From: Prochlorococcus sp. AG-347-L20
GTDB lineage: Bacteria; Cyanobacteriota; Cyanobacteriia; PCC-6307; Cyanobiaceae
Assembly (NCBI GenBank): GCA_003281225.1
Contig: QCCP01000005.1
Location: 1-64,000, forward strand
Direction: 5' to 3'
DNA: 64,000 bases
Below the pieces are notes generated by a model. It worked only from the letters and a program-made list of their open reading frames with translations. It did not search any database and had not been told where the DNA came from. The position numbers were made by a program, and so were the translations under genes. Positions 1 through 9,148 of the stretch are shown piece by piece (the stretch's first letter is position 1; each line of letters opens with the position of its first letter).

Positions 1-780
1 TGGTTGGTAAATAAAAAAATATTAGAAAAAATCAAAGAAATTGCTGTTCTTAATAAAAATGACTTTATTTTAGAAATTGGACCAGGTAAAGGAGCTTTAA
101 CATCTAAGTTATTAGATTCAGAAATTAAAAAATTACATGCGATTGAATTAGATAAAGATTTAATAAATTTATTGAATGATAAATTCAATAATAATAATAA
201 GTTTTCACTTCAGCAGGGAGATATTCTTACCGTAAATTTAGATTCAATTAATAAGAAGATTACAAAAGTGATTGCAAATATTCCCTACAATATAACTGGC
301 CCAATATTGGATATTTTCATAGGGCGATTGGGCATTATAAGAAACTATAATTACGAAAAAATAATTTTTTTAATGCAGAAAGACGTTGTAGATAGGATTT
401 TGTCAAAAGAAGGAAGTCCCAATGCTGGTGCGCTTAGTGTAAGAATGCAACTCTTATCAAAAATAAAAAAAATTTGCGATGTACCGCCTTCATCTTTTAG
501 TCCGCCTCCAAAAGTTTTTTCTTCTTTAGTAGTTTTCGAACCAATTAAAAATGATCTAAGATTAGATATTGGTCTAGAAAAATATATAGATAAACTTCTT
601 CGAATTTCATTTAATTCAAGAAGAAAAATGCTTAGAAATACTCTTAATTCAATACTTTCAAATGAAGAGATAAATGAATTATCTGAATATTCAAAAGTTT
701 GTTTTAATTTAAGACCACAAGATATTTCAATTGACCAATGGATTAAGCTTGCAGAAAATTGTATTAAAATTAAAAAATAA
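1..780 (+). CDS. rsmA (ksgA): 16S rRNA dimethyladenosine transferase, 5' partial
   Basis: RsmA/KsgA dimethylates two adjacent adenines near the 3' end of 16S rRNA during small-subunit maturation. The visible protein has the SAM-binding LEIGPGKG motif near residue 23 and the catalytic NIPYNIT motif near residue 92, followed by the helical C-terminal domain. The frame is already open at base 1, reading W-L-V-N-K-K. The internal TTG at base 4 is therefore probably not the start; the family has about 15 more N-terminal residues, including an FGQHWL-type motif, that lie outside the window. It is followed 12 bases later by ispE, a pairing I recall from other cyanobacteria. Very sure of family, and sure that it is cut by the window edge. 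Confidence 0.95.
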   Translation, partial: WLVNKKILEKIKEIAVLNKNDFILEIGPGKGALTSKLLDSEIKKLHAIELDKDLINLLNDKFNNNNKFSLQQGDILTVNLDSINKKITKVIANIPYNITGPILDIFIGRLGIIRNYNYEKIIFLMQKDVVDRILSKEGSPNAGALSVRMQLLSKIKKICDVPPSSFSPPPKVFSSLVVFEPIKNDLRLDIGLEKYIDKLLRISFNSRRKMLRNTLNSILSNEEINELSEYSKVCFNLRPQDISIDQWIKLAENCIKIKK

Positions 781-792
781 AAAATTAAGTAT

Positions 793-1728
793 ATGCAAGA
801 TTTAGCTAACACGAAAATTATTATAAAATCTCCTGCAAAAATAAATTTACACCTTGAAGTTATTGGTAAAAGAGAGGATGGATTCCATGAGTTAGCAATG
901 ATTATGCAAAATATTGATCTTTCTGATTATTTAGAATTTCAAATTAACAATAAAGGTTTAATTAAACTTGAATCTGATTGTAATGATTTAAGCTTATCTA
1001 GTGATAACTTAATTGTTAAATCTGCAAATCTATTAAGGAAAAAATCAAATACAGATTTCGGTGCGAATATATTTTTAAGAAAAAATATTCCAATTGGTGC
1101 AGGATTAGCTGGTGGATCAAGTAATGCAGCTGCAACATTAATTGGTCTTAATAAATTATGGGATTTGAACTTAGATAAAGAAACATTATGTTCATTAGCA
1201 TCAACTTTAGGATCTGATATTCCCTTTTTTATAAATGGTGGTATTCAATTATGTTTTGGAAGAGGCGAAATTTTGGAGAAACTAGATTCAAACTTTGAAT
1301 ATGGAGTAATTCTTTTAAAAGATCCAAATGTATCAGTATCTACTGCTGAAACTTATAAAGAATATAGTAATAAATTTTGTGATCAATATCTTACTAATAG
1401 AGAAATGATTGAGAACATAAGAAAAAATTTAAGAGATAATGGTTTAAATAACTTAAATTTTGATAATCAATATTTAACTATAAAAAATGATTTGCAGTTA
1501 GTTGTTGAAAATGTTAATGATTCTGTAAAGCAGGCATTATATTTACTTTCTAAATTAGAGAATAATCTGACATTTTCAATGAGTGGATCAGGCCCCACAT
1601 GCTTTGCACTTTTTAAAGATTTAGAGACTGCTAAAGAAGAATTAAGTGCAAATTATAAATTATTTAAAGATCATGGTTACGATTCATGGGTTTGCACTTT
1701 CCTTAAAAAGGGAATAACATTTATTTAA
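793..1728 (+). CDS. ispE: 4-diphosphocytidyl-2-C-methyl-D-erythritol kinase
   Basis: IspE phosphorylates CDP-methylerythritol with ATP in the plastid-type (MEP) isoprenoid pathway, which supplies chlorophyll phytyl tails, carotenoids and quinones. It is a GHMP kinase of normal length (311 aa). The start region has the SPAKINLHLEV signature (residues 13-23), the ATP-binding loop PIGAGLAGGSSNAA lies at about 100-113, and the C-terminal MSGSGPTCFAL motif is near residue 263. It sits 12 bases after rsmA and probably shares its transcript. Another MEP enzyme, dxs, lies at 24358 in the same window. Confidence 0.96.
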   Translation: MQDLANTKIIIKSPAKINLHLEVIGKREDGFHELAMIMQNIDLSDYLEFQINNKGLIKLESDCNDLSLSSDNLIVKSANLLRKKSNTDFGANIFLRKNIPIGAGLAGGSSNAAATLIGLNKLWDLNLDKETLCSLASTLGSDIPFFINGGIQLCFGRGEILEKLDSNFEYGVILLKDPNVSVSTAETYKEYSNKFCDQYLTNREMIENIRKNLRDNGLNNLNFDNQYLTIKNDLQLVVENVNDSVKQALYLLSKLENNLTFSMSGSGPTCFALFKDLETAKEELSANYKLFKDHGYDSWVCTFLKKGITFI

Positions 1729-1751
1729 ATTTTTTTATACAAAATTTTATT

Positions 1752-2054
1752 TTGGCTGATAAAAGTAATCAGAATATTGAACAAAATATTCCCGAAAAAG
1801 GACCATTAAATTTTATTGTTGGATCATTAACCAGTTTTTTATTATTTATATTTTTTTATTTATTAAGTAATAAAATTGCAATTTATTTTTCATTACATAA
1901 ACCATCCAATTCTTCTGAAATAGTTCAAAATATTTCTTCTAGTATTAATACCTTAATAATTGGATTATCTTTTTTGCTAACCTTTTCTTTTGCTTTTATA
2001 GGCATAGGACTTTTTATTGTATTTATTCGCAGTTTTTTTATTATGAAAAGTTGA
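1752..2054 (+). CDS. DUF3082-type small membrane protein
   Basis: A 100-residue protein read from a TTG start (TTG GCT GAT AAA). It has a short polar N-terminus, a hydrophobic segment at about 22-46 and a second at about 68-96, so it is probably a two-helix membrane protein. It resembles the cyanobacterial DUF3082 family, whose function is unknown to me. It lies 23 bases after ispE in the same direction. The family name comes from memory of cyanobacterial proteins in this position. The TTG start is the only sensible one near the beginning of the open frame. Confidence 0.75.
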   Translation: MADKSNQNIEQNIPEKGPLNFIVGSLTSFLLFIFFYLLSNKIAIYFSLHKPSNSSEIVQNISSSINTLIIGLSFLLTFSFAFIGIGLFIVFIRSFFIMKS

Positions 2055-2090
2055 ATTGCGAATATCATTAAGAAAATCAATTTTTTTTGA

Positions 2091-2186
2091 ATGTCTTTAC
2101 ATGACCTAGGAATTTTAATACTTTTGCTTTCACCTGGAATGATTTTGTCAATATTACTACTTATAACCTTTGCTGAAGGAGGATGA
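2091..2186 (+). CDS. 31-residue single-helix membrane peptide (unlisted small ORF)
   Basis: An ATG-to-TGA frame of 32 codons fills most of the 181-base gap between the DUF3082 gene and pdhB. The peptide starts MSLHDLGILILL and ends LLITFAEGG, with one hydrophobic helix over most of its length and no frame interruptions. There is no clear Shine-Dalgarno sequence. The size and topology resemble the tiny single-helix subunits of photosynthetic complexes, but I cannot match it to any named Psb, Psa or Pet peptide. Support is only the open frame, its hydrophobic pattern and its position in an otherwise gene-dense segment. Confidence 0.5.
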   Translation: MSLHDLGILILLLSPGMILSILLLITFAEGG

Positions 2187-2235
2187 ATTATTCAAGGTGG
2201 TAGGATTATATACGTGATTAATTAGGTAATTAATT

Positions 2236-3219
2236 GTGGCTGGAACATTATTATTTAATGCTTTGAAAGAGGCAATTGATGAAGAAATGGCAAATGATGT
2301 AAATGTTTGCGTTATGGGTGAAGATGTTGGTCAATATGGAGGATCTTATAAGGTAACCAAGGATTTATATGAAAAATATGGAGAGTTAAGAGTATTAGAT
2401 ACTCCAATTGCAGAGAATAGTTTTACTGGTATGGCTGTGGGCGCAGCAATGACTGGCTTAAGACCAATAGTAGAAGGAATGAATATGGGTTTTTTGCTTT
2501 TAGCTTTTAATCAGATATCAAATAATATGGGTATGCTTAGATATACAAGCGGCGGAAATTATAAAATACCAGCTGTAGTTCGAGGTCCTGGAGGAGTTGG
2601 GCGTCAACTTGGTGCTGAGCACAGTCAAAGACTTGAAGCCTATTTTCATGCAGTTCCTGGCATAAAGATTGTTGCATGCAGTACACCCACGAATGCTAAA
2701 GGTTTAATGAAAGCCGCTATAAGAGATGATAATCCGGTTCTATTTTTCGAACATGTTCTTCTGTACAATTTGTCTGAAGAATTACCAGAGGGTGATTATA
2801 CTTGCGCTTTAGATCAGGCTGACGTTGTAAAAGAAGGTAATGATATTACTTTATTGACTTATTCAAGAATGAGACATCACTGCCTTAAAGCTGTTGAAGA
2901 ATTAGAAAAAAAAGGAATATATGTTGAGTTAATCGATTTAATAAGTTTAAAACCATTTGATATGGAAACCATCTCAAAATCAATAAGAAAAACAAATAAA
3001 GTAATTATTGTTGAGGAATGTATGAAGACTGGAGGTATTGGTGCAGAATTAATTGCCTTGATAACAGAAGAGTGTTTCGATGATCTTGATGCCCGACCAA
3101 TTAGATTATCTAGTCAGGATATTCCAACTCCTTATAATGGAAATCTTGAGAATTTGACAATAATCCAACCACATCAAATAGTTGAAAAAGTTGAAGATTT
3201 AATTAGTGGGAGTATATAG
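2236..3219 (+). CDS. pdhB: Pyruvate dehydrogenase E1 component, beta subunit
   Basis: This is the beta subunit of the thiamine-diphosphate E1 enzyme that decarboxylates pyruvate for acetyl-CoA synthesis. It starts at a GTG (GTG GCT GGA) and runs 327 residues, the usual length. The N-terminal transketolase-type pyrimidine-binding domain contains [16 protein letters not shown] near residue 25 and [18 protein letters not shown] near residue 53; a transketolase C-terminal domain follows from about residue 200. The alpha subunit, E2 and E3 are not in the window. It ends only 3 bases before secD, so the two are probably cotranscribed. Confidence 0.96.
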   Translation: MAGTLLFNALKEAIDEEMANDVNVCVMGEDVGQYGGSYKVTKDLYEKYGELRVLDTPIAENSFTGMAVGAAMTGLRPIVEGMNMGFLLLAFNQISNNMGMLRYTSGGNYKIPAVVRGPGGVGRQLGAEHSQRLEAYFHAVPGIKIVACSTPTNAKGLMKAAIRDDNPVLFFEHVLLYNLSEELPEGDYTCALDQADVVKEGNDITLLTYSRMRHHCLKAVEELEKKGIYVELIDLISLKPFDMETISKSIRKTNKVIIVEECMKTGGIGAELIALITEECFDDLDARPIRLSSQDIPTPYNGNLENLTIIQPHQIVEKVEDLISGSI

Positions 3220-3222
3220 GCA

Positions 3223-4692
3223 ATGAAAAGAAGGCAAGGTTGGCTTTTCTTTATTATATTTCTACTTACTTTATCTGTTTATCTATTAATAAATTATCCC
3301 TTACAGTTGGGATTGGATTTACAAGGGGGTTCTCAACTTACACTTCAAATTATTAAAGAGGAAGGTAAAGTTACAAGAGACGAACTTGAAGCAGTTAATT
3401 CGGTTATAGATAAACGAGTTAACAATTTAGGGGTTTCTGAGTCTAACTTGCAAACCCTAGGTGGTGATCAATTAATTTTAGAATTGCCTGGAGAACAAAA
3501 TCCATTAGTTGCTTCAAGGGTATTAGGTAAGACCGCTTTATTAGAATTTAGAACCCAAAAAGAAGGAACATCTTCAGATTTAAAAACCCTGCAGCTACTG
3601 AGATTGAGTATTAAAGAATTAATTAAACAATATTCCACTGGAGAAAAAAGTCAATATGATGCTAATTCCTTAAAAGTTATTCAAGACGATCTTAAAGTGA
3701 TAGGACAAGAATTAAATTACTCATTTACTAGTAATGATTTATATGGGAAATTAATTGAAATTAAAAAGTATGTTAATAAAGAAATTACAAATTTATTTAT
3801 TAAAACAGATTTATCTGGGAAGGATCTTATAAACGCGGGAAGGAGACAAGAACAAACAAATAGTAATTGGGAAGTTTTATTAACTTTTAGTAATTCGGGA
3901 GGTGAAAAGTTTTCAGAAATTACAAAGTCAATTGCTGGTACTAATCAACTTTTGGCCATCATTTTAGATGGTGAATCAATAAGTGAAGCTAGTGTTGGTA
4001 ATCAGTTTGCTAATACTGGGATTACAGGTGGATCAGCAACAATTAGCGGTAATTTTACTGCTGAAAACGCTAGAGAATTAGAAGTTCAACTTAAAGGAGG
4101 CTCATTGCCATTGCCAATTGAAATAGTAGAAACTAACACTATAGGCGCTCTGTTGGGATCCAAAAATATTTTAAAAAGTCTTTATGCGGCTATCAGTGGA
4201 CTAATTTTTGTTGGTATGTTTATGATTTTTAATTATAGAATTTTAGGTTTTGTTTCAGTTCTTTCTCTAGTACTTTATGGTTTCTTTAACTTAGCCTTAT
4301 ATTCTTTGATTCCTGTAACTTTGACTTTACCTGGAATATCTGGTCTTATACTTAGCATTGGTATGGCTGTTGATGCAAATATCCTAATATTTGAGAGAAT
4401 TAGAGAAGAATTATATGATGGTAATACTCTTACAAGATCTATTGATAGTGGTTTTCAAAGAGCTAATTCATCCATAGTTGATGGCCATATTACAACTCTT
4501 CTAAGTTGTTTTGTATTGTTTTTATTAGGAACAAATTTTGTTAAAGGTTTTGCGGCAACATTAGGTATTGGAGTCTTAATAAGCTTGTTTACCTCATTAA
4601 ATTGTTCTAAAACTATTTTGAGATTTTTTACAACATATCAATCTTTAAGACAAAAAAATCTTTATCTTCCCAGGAATAATTTTTCAAATTAA
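3223..4692 (+). CDS. secD: Protein translocase subunit SecD
   Basis: SecD is an RND-fold accessory subunit of the Sec translocon that uses the ion gradient to complete export across the thylakoid or plasma membrane. The protein has an N-terminal transmembrane helix (about 7-25), the LGLDLQGGSQLTL signature near residue 29, a periplasmic P1-type domain, and a C-terminal bundle of five helices beginning near residue 315. The conserved SIGMAVDANILIFERIREE segment lies near residue 384. At 489 residues it is shorter than the E. coli protein but in the range of other cyanobacterial and Gram-positive SecD proteins. secF follows 21 bases later. Confidence 0.96.
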   Translation: MKRRQGWLFFIIFLLTLSVYLLINYPLQLGLDLQGGSQLTLQIIKEEGKVTRDELEAVNSVIDKRVNNLGVSESNLQTLGGDQLILELPGEQNPLVASRVLGKTALLEFRTQKEGTSSDLKTLQLLRLSIKELIKQYSTGEKSQYDANSLKVIQDDLKVIGQELNYSFTSNDLYGKLIEIKKYVNKEITNLFIKTDLSGKDLINAGRRQEQTNSNWEVLLTFSNSGGEKFSEITKSIAGTNQLLAIILDGESISEASVGNQFANTGITGGSATISGNFTAENARELEVQLKGGSLPLPIEIVETNTIGALLGSKNILKSLYAAISGLIFVGMFMIFNYRILGFVSVLSLVLYGFFNLALYSLIPVTLTLPGISGLILSIGMAVDANILIFERIREELYDGNTLTRSIDSGFQRANSSIVDGHITTLLSCFVLFLLGTNFVKGFAATLGIGVLISLFTSLNCSKTILRFFTTYQSLRQKNLYLPRNNFSN

Positions 4693-4713
4693 ATTTTTAT
4701 TTCTAATTTTCTC

Positions 4714-5634
4714 ATGAAATACAATCTTGAACTTATAAAAAATAAAAGAAAGATAATTGGGTTTTCAACTGTTCTTATATTGTTGAGTCTTTTAGGAATT
4801 TTATATTCTACTTTTAATACTTCTTATAAGAAACCTATAAAATTAGGGATGGATTTTGTTGGGGGAAATGAACTAAGAATAGAGAGAGTTTGTGAAGAAG
4901 AATGCTCTAGTTTCCCCCCTGATTCAGTTTTAGAAAAGTTAAGAGAGATCTCTAAAAATAAAAACGTTTTAAATAATATTAAATTACAATTCCAAAATAA
5001 TAATAAATTAATTTCAATAAGAACCAATTATTTGAGTAACGAAGAATCAAATAATCTTATTAATAATCTTGATAATATTGTTGGGCCTCTAAATTATGAG
5101 AGTAAGAATTCAAGATTAATAGGTCCAAAGCTTGGGAAAAGATTATTAACTAATTGCGTTACTTCATTGTTAGTTTCTTTATTTGCAATATCTTTATATA
5201 TAACAATTAGATTTGATAAAAAATATGCATTATTAGCACTATTAGCCTTATTCCATGATTTAGTAATTGTTTTCGGTATATTTTCCTGGCTGGGAATTAT
5301 ATTATCTGTCGAAGTAAATAGTTTATTTGCTGTGTCCTTGTTAACTATTGCCGGGTATTCTGTAAACGACACTGTTGTTATATTTGATAGAGTTCGTGAG
5401 AATTTAAAATCAACGAAAGAAGGTTATAACGAAACTATTCAATTATCAGTTAACGAATCATTTAGGAGAACAACTTTTACGAGTATTACAACCCTTTTCC
5501 CTTTATTAAGCATAATTTTGTTTGGATCTTACTCACTATTTTGGTTTTCTTTGGCCTTATCTTTAGGAATTATAGTTGGAAGTTATTCAAGTATTTTATT
5601 AGCTCCATCATTTTTGCTGAAGGACAAAGGTTAA
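4714..5634 (+). CDS. secF: Protein translocase subunit SecF
   Basis: SecF is the partner of SecD in the SecDF complex. It has one N-terminal helix (about 15-33), the GMDFVGGNELRIER signature near residue 45, and a five-helix C-terminal membrane domain with the conserved SVNDTVVIFDRVREN motif near residue 216. Its 306 residues match the family's usual length. It lies immediately downstream of secD on the same strand, the standard arrangement, and a small membrane ORF follows after 12 bases. Confidence 0.96.
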   Translation: MKYNLELIKNKRKIIGFSTVLILLSLLGILYSTFNTSYKKPIKLGMDFVGGNELRIERVCEEECSSFPPDSVLEKLREISKNKNVLNNIKLQFQNNNKLISIRTNYLSNEESNNLINNLDNIVGPLNYESKNSRLIGPKLGKRLLTNCVTSLLVSLFAISLYITIRFDKKYALLALLALFHDLVIVFGIFSWLGIILSVEVNSLFAVSLLTIAGYSVNDTVVIFDRVRENLKSTKEGYNETIQLSVNESFRRTTFTSITTLFPLLSIILFGSYSLFWFSLALSLGIIVGSYSSILLAPSFLLKDKG

Positions 5635-5646
5635 CCTTCTAATTTT

Positions 5647-5829
5647 ATGAAATTAAATTACTATTTGCTAATTTTATTTAGTTTAGTTTTAATAGATCTT
5701 TCTACTGAGTTAAGAATATTATTTGATCATTTCACTTTTAGTTCATTACATTTTGCTATTGGTAAACATCCCTTAGCTTTCTTTATACTTTTTTCATATC
5801 CATATTTATATAAAAAATTAATTAAGTAG
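5647..5829 (+). CDS. Small membrane protein, unknown function
   Basis: A 60-residue protein with two hydrophobic stretches (about 4-20 and 36-56) and a lysine-rich C-terminus ending KKLIK, which fits a small two-helix membrane protein with an inside-facing tail. It starts 12 bases after secF and is probably the last gene of that transcript. Its stop lies 3 bases from the stop of the convergent PerM-type gene. I do not recognise a named family. Its tight spacing and clean hydrophobic pattern make it likely to be real. Confidence 0.65.
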   Translation: MKLNYYLLILFSLVLIDLSTELRILFDHFTFSSLHFAIGKHPLAFFILFSYPYLYKKLIK

Positions 5830-5832
5830 TTT

Positions 5833-6876
5833 TTAAATATCTTTAAATGATTCTTTGATTATAACCTGTATTACTACAGCTAATGGAAGAGATAGAATTA
5901 AGCCTAATGGACCAAAAATGAAAGTAAATCCAAATTGTGAAATTAATGTTAGGCCAGGAAGTAAGTTTGCTTTTTTCTTCATTATCGATGGCATTATTAT
6001 ATAACTTTCAATATTTTGAATAATTACATATGCTCCTAATACGGCCAGTGGCTTCCAAAAATTATCTAATAGTGCAATTGAGATAGGAAATATACCACTA
6101 ATAACTGGGCCTATATTTGGAATTACATTAAGAACCATTGCTATTAAAGCATTTGAGACAACGTATTTGACATCTAATATAGACAAAACTATTAATGATA
6201 ATAGACCTACTGATAATGAGCTTATGACCATAGAAAAGGTCCAATTCGCTAATGCAATATTGCATTTTTCCAAAATATTTCTAAATTTGTTGCGATAATT
6301 TTTTGGAATTAATAGAAGTATATTTTCTTTGTATTGTTTTGGTTCAATAGAAATCATCAAACTAACTGCTAATACGAATATTAATTTCAAAAGACCTGAA
6401 CCCAGATTTCCCGCTATGTTTATTAAATTCCTAAAACTTTCTTGAATAGCTTTTGTAATAGTTGAGGCATCTGGGATGGTAACTATATTATTTATAAGAC
6501 TGAAATTGTCTATAACATTCTCCGATTGTTCGCTATAAAATAGGCTATTAAATTTGTTCAGATTTGTATTAATCAAAATATTTATTTTTGATAAACCATT
6601 TGGAATATCAACTAATATTTCATTGAATTCTTTTATAAACGGAGGCAATACAAGAATAAAAATAGTAAATACTATTACTGATATAATAGTTAAGACAAGA
6701 AATAAAGAAAGCGATCGGGGAATTTTCAATCCCTTTTGCATTTGATTACATAAATTACATACAATATTTGAAATTACTAAAGAACAAATAATTAAAAGTA
6801 GAAAATCTCTTAAAGTCCATATTATTAACGAAGTGATTAAAATTACTACTAACTTGAAATATGTTGAACTATTCAA
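5833..6876 (-). CDS. AI-2E/PerM-family membrane transporter
   Basis: A 347-residue polytopic protein of the PerM/TqsA (AI-2E transporter) family. Hydrophobic pairs lie near residues 8-40 and 58-85, a soluble segment at about 88-145, and four or more helices from about 155 to the end. The family motif region around VLNVIPNIGPVISGIFP (near residue 248) is clear. Family members are proposed to export small molecules or ions; the substrate here cannot be told from sequence, and autoinducer-2 is unlikely to be relevant. It follows psb28 by 13 bases on the same strand and may be cotranscribed with it. Confidence 0.88.
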   Translation of the reverse strand: MNSSTYFKLVVILITSLIIWTLRDFLLLIICSLVISNIVCNLCNQMQKGLKIPRSLSLFLVLTIISVIVFTIFILVLPPFIKEFNEILVDIPNGLSKINILINTNLNKFNSLFYSEQSENVIDNFSLINNIVTIPDASTITKAIQESFRNLINIAGNLGSGLLKLIFVLAVSLMISIEPKQYKENILLLIPKNYRNKFRNILEKCNIALANWTFSMVISSLSVGLLSLIVLSILDVKYVVSNALIAMVLNVIPNIGPVISGIFPISIALLDNFWKPLAVLGAYVIIQNIESYIIMPSIMKKKANLLPGLTLISQFGFTFIFGPLGLILSLPLAVVIQVIIKESFKDI

Positions 6877-6889
6877 TTTTCGAAATATT

Positions 6890-7243
6890 TTACTTCTTTT
6901 CAGAATATCCTAATCCATTTGATTTAGCATAACTATTTGCAAATCTCATAAATCTATCAAAGTCTGATGTGTTCTTCCAAATATAAACTGCTTCTAAAAA
7001 TATGGGTTCTCCATCAACAAACTTTACTTTAACTTCCCTAGTTAGTATTTCACCTTCGGAATCTATCATACGCATACCTGTGATTTCACCTTCTGTAATT
7101 GAAGATAATGCCTGAGGTTTTTCGAACAAAAATAATGCTTGGCCTGTGGTGCCGTCCTTACTCCTAGTCAGTCTTATTTCAGGCACTACTGGTTCATCAG
7201 TTCCTTCATAAAATTGTATTTTTGCAGTCTTATTTGCTGACAT
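6890..7243 (-). CDS. psb28: Photosystem II assembly protein Psb28
   Basis: Psb28 is a soluble protein that binds the cytoplasmic face of photosystem II assembly intermediates near the cytochrome b559/CP47 side and protects them during biogenesis. The 117-residue sequence carries the family pattern: an [20 protein letters not shown] start, the [11 protein letters not shown] strand, and the [21 protein letters not shown]-terminal region. There is no signal peptide or membrane helix, as expected. It is flanked on the same strand by mnmH (60 bases upstream) and the PerM gene (13 bases downstream). Confidence 0.95.
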   Translation of the reverse strand: MSANKTAKIQFYEGTDEPVVPEIRLTRSKDGTTGQALFLFEKPQALSSITEGEITGMRMIDSEGEILTREVKVKFVDGEPIFLEAVYIWKNTSDFDRFMRFANSYAKSNGLGYSEKK

Positions 7244-7303
7244 AATATTCGATTAATAATTTTTTATCTTAAGAAATATTTTTCACATTCGTTTGTAATT
7301 ATT

Positions 7304-8347
7304 TCATAAAACATTATTTATTAACTCTAGGATCCTTTCATCATATTCTTTGTCGGTTAAATCTAGTGTCTTTATATTTGTTTTGCCAACCTTTTCATAT
7401 TCATAACACTTATCGTAATAATCTAAAACTGATCTGCAAACTAAGTCCCATTTCTCATTATTAATTGATTCAAGAGCTATTTTTGTTCTTTGTGGTCCTA
7501 ATCTTTTTTTTATCCTTAATATAGATTCTTGAAGTTCCTCTTTCTTAAAAACACTATAAGTATCTATCAACTCATCTAATCTATTAGATTCGCTCCTTAA
7601 AATCTCAATTCTCCTTGAATTTTTCATCTGATTGAAGAATTCATGAGGTATTTTGCATTTACCTATATTTGCACTTTCAGCTTCTACAAAAATATTATTA
7701 GAACGTCTAAAAGAATTTAATTTTTCTGCAATCATATTTTCAAATTTTTCATTTGAAGGTTGTTCTTTCATTCCTAACCCCCCAAATGTACTTCCTCTAT
7801 GACAAGCAAAACCTTCAAGATCAATAGTTTGATATTTATATTTTTCTAGTAATGATAATAACCTTGTCTTCCCTGTTCCTGTTTTTCCGCCAATAACTAC
7901 AATGTTCAACTTTTTCGAAAAACTATCTAATACCCATCTTCTATAAATTTTGTATCCTCCTTTTAGTGTAACGAGATTTAATTTAAATTTTTCCAGTAAC
8001 CAGGCAATACTTTGTGACCGCATACCTCCTCTAGAGCAATATATTCTGATAAACAATTCATTATCATTTTTTTTAGTAGTAGTTTTATAAGAGTCAATAA
8101 TCATGAATAAATTATCAAGAAGTAATTCCGTTTTTTTTTCAAAAAATTTTAATCCCTCTATCACTGCTTTTTTTCTTCCTTCTTTTTTATAAATCGTGCC
8201 AATTATTGATCTCTCATCATTATCAAATAGTGGAATGTTAATAGAATAAGGCATGTGTCCTTTATAATATTCACCTGGGCTCCTAACATCTATAAGTGGT
8301 CCTTTAAAACTTCTAAATTTCTCTAGTTCTTTTCTTTTGAAATACAT
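7304..8347 (-). CDS. mnmH (selU): tRNA 2-selenouridine synthase / 2-thiouridine geranyltransferase (MnmH/SelU)
   Basis: MnmH converts the wobble 2-thiouridine of some tRNAs to the geranylated form and then to 2-selenouridine using selenophosphate. The N-terminal rhodanese domain (1-125) retains the active cysteine at residue 104 in YCSRGGMRS. The C-terminal half is a P-loop domain with GGKTGTGKT at 153-161. The length (347 aa) is normal for the family. It opens a minus-strand run leading into psb28 and diverges from the GUN4 gene. No selenophosphate synthase is present in this window, so whether selenation occurs here is open. Confidence 0.9.
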   Translation of the reverse strand: MYFKRKELEKFRSFKGPLIDVRSPGEYYKGHMPYSINIPLFDNDERSIIGTIYKKEGRKKAVIEGLKFFEKKTELLLDNLFMIIDSYKTTTKKNDNELFIRIYCSRGGMRSQSIAWLLEKFKLNLVTLKGGYKIYRRWVLDSFSKKLNIVVIGGKTGTGKTRLLSLLEKYKYQTIDLEGFACHRGSTFGGLGMKEQPSNEKFENMIAEKLNSFRRSNNIFVEAESANIGKCKIPHEFFNQMKNSRRIEILRSESNRLDELIDTYSVFKKEELQESILRIKKRLGPQRTKIALESINNEKWDLVCRSVLDYYDKCYEYEKVGKTNIKTLDLTDKEYDERILELINNVL

Positions 8348-8380
8348 GGATAGTTTTTATTTTTTGATTGATTTTTTAAA

Positions 8381-9100
8381 ATGAATAACAAAGAACAAGA
8401 TAACTATAGTAATGCTACATTAGATCTGATAAATAAATTTGTAGATTCCAATCAAAGAAAAAGAATAAATTCATTATCTCAAATAGAATCTGAAGTCGAA
8501 AATATTTTTAATCTTGGCCCTTCAATTTTTGATATCTTTGATAATGAAGGAGATGACTGGGCTGTTGGTTGGATATTGCAAGTTTTAAAAAAATTTAAGC
8601 CTGAATTCTTTGAAAACTCTAAATTCAATAATTGGTTTAATACATATTCAGATATTGGTATTAATTATAAGGATTTGCAATTGATGTTGGTTGAGCAAAA
8701 ATTTGAAGAGGCAGATAGATTAACAAGTTCCTACTTACGCAAATTAGCTGGAAAATTAGCTGAGAAACGTGGATATGTTTTCTTTAGTGAAGTTAAGAAT
8801 ATGTCAGGTAAAGATCTACAAACAATAGATAGATTATGGACTATTTATTCAAATGGTAGATTTGGATTCTCAATTCAAGCAAGGATATTAAAATCAGTAG
8901 GGAAAAAATATGAATTAATGTGGCCGAAAATAGGTTGGAAAAAAAATGGATTATGGACTAGATATCCTGGATCTTTTCTTTGGTCATTGGATGCTCCTGA
9001 TGGACATATGCCTTTAATAAATCAACTAAGAGGAGTAAGACTTATGGACTCTATCCTAAAGCATCCTGCTATTGCAGAGAGACATAATAATATTCTTTAA
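8381..9100 (+). CDS. gun4: GUN4-domain protein (porphyrin-binding regulator of Mg-chelatase)
   Basis: GUN4 proteins bind protoporphyrin IX and Mg-protoporphyrin and stimulate magnesium chelatase, the first committed step of chlorophyll synthesis. The N-terminal ~85 residues form a helical region and the GUN4 core begins around residue 88, with LMLVEQKFEEADRLTSSYL, the TIDRLWTIYSNGRFGFSIQ stretch, and a typical aromatic-rich end (GWKKNGLWTRYPGSFLWSL). The length (239 aa) matches cyanobacterial Gun4. It diverges from mnmH and is followed 48 bases later by an anti-sigma-type kinase gene. Confidence 0.93.
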   Translation: MNNKEQDNYSNATLDLINKFVDSNQRKRINSLSQIESEVENIFNLGPSIFDIFDNEGDDWAVGWILQVLKKFKPEFFENSKFNNWFNTYSDIGINYKDLQLMLVEQKFEEADRLTSSYLRKLAGKLAEKRGYVFFSEVKNMSGKDLQTIDRLWTIYSNGRFGFSIQARILKSVGKKYELMWPKIGWKKNGLWTRYPGSFLWSLDAPDGHMPLINQLRGVRLMDSILKHPAIAERHNNIL

Positions 9101-9148
9101 ATTGAGGTATTTAATAAGTTAAAATTAAGATAGTATCAAAATATTATT

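Noticed and set aside
4-780. TTG at base 4 as the true rsmA start
   Set aside because: The frame is open at base 1 and the conserved N-terminal residues of the family precede this codon; the gene is cut by the window edge.
351-812. Long minus-strand open frame opposite rsmA
   Set aside because: It lies completely opposite rsmA, has no recognisable domain and a composition like an antisense shadow.
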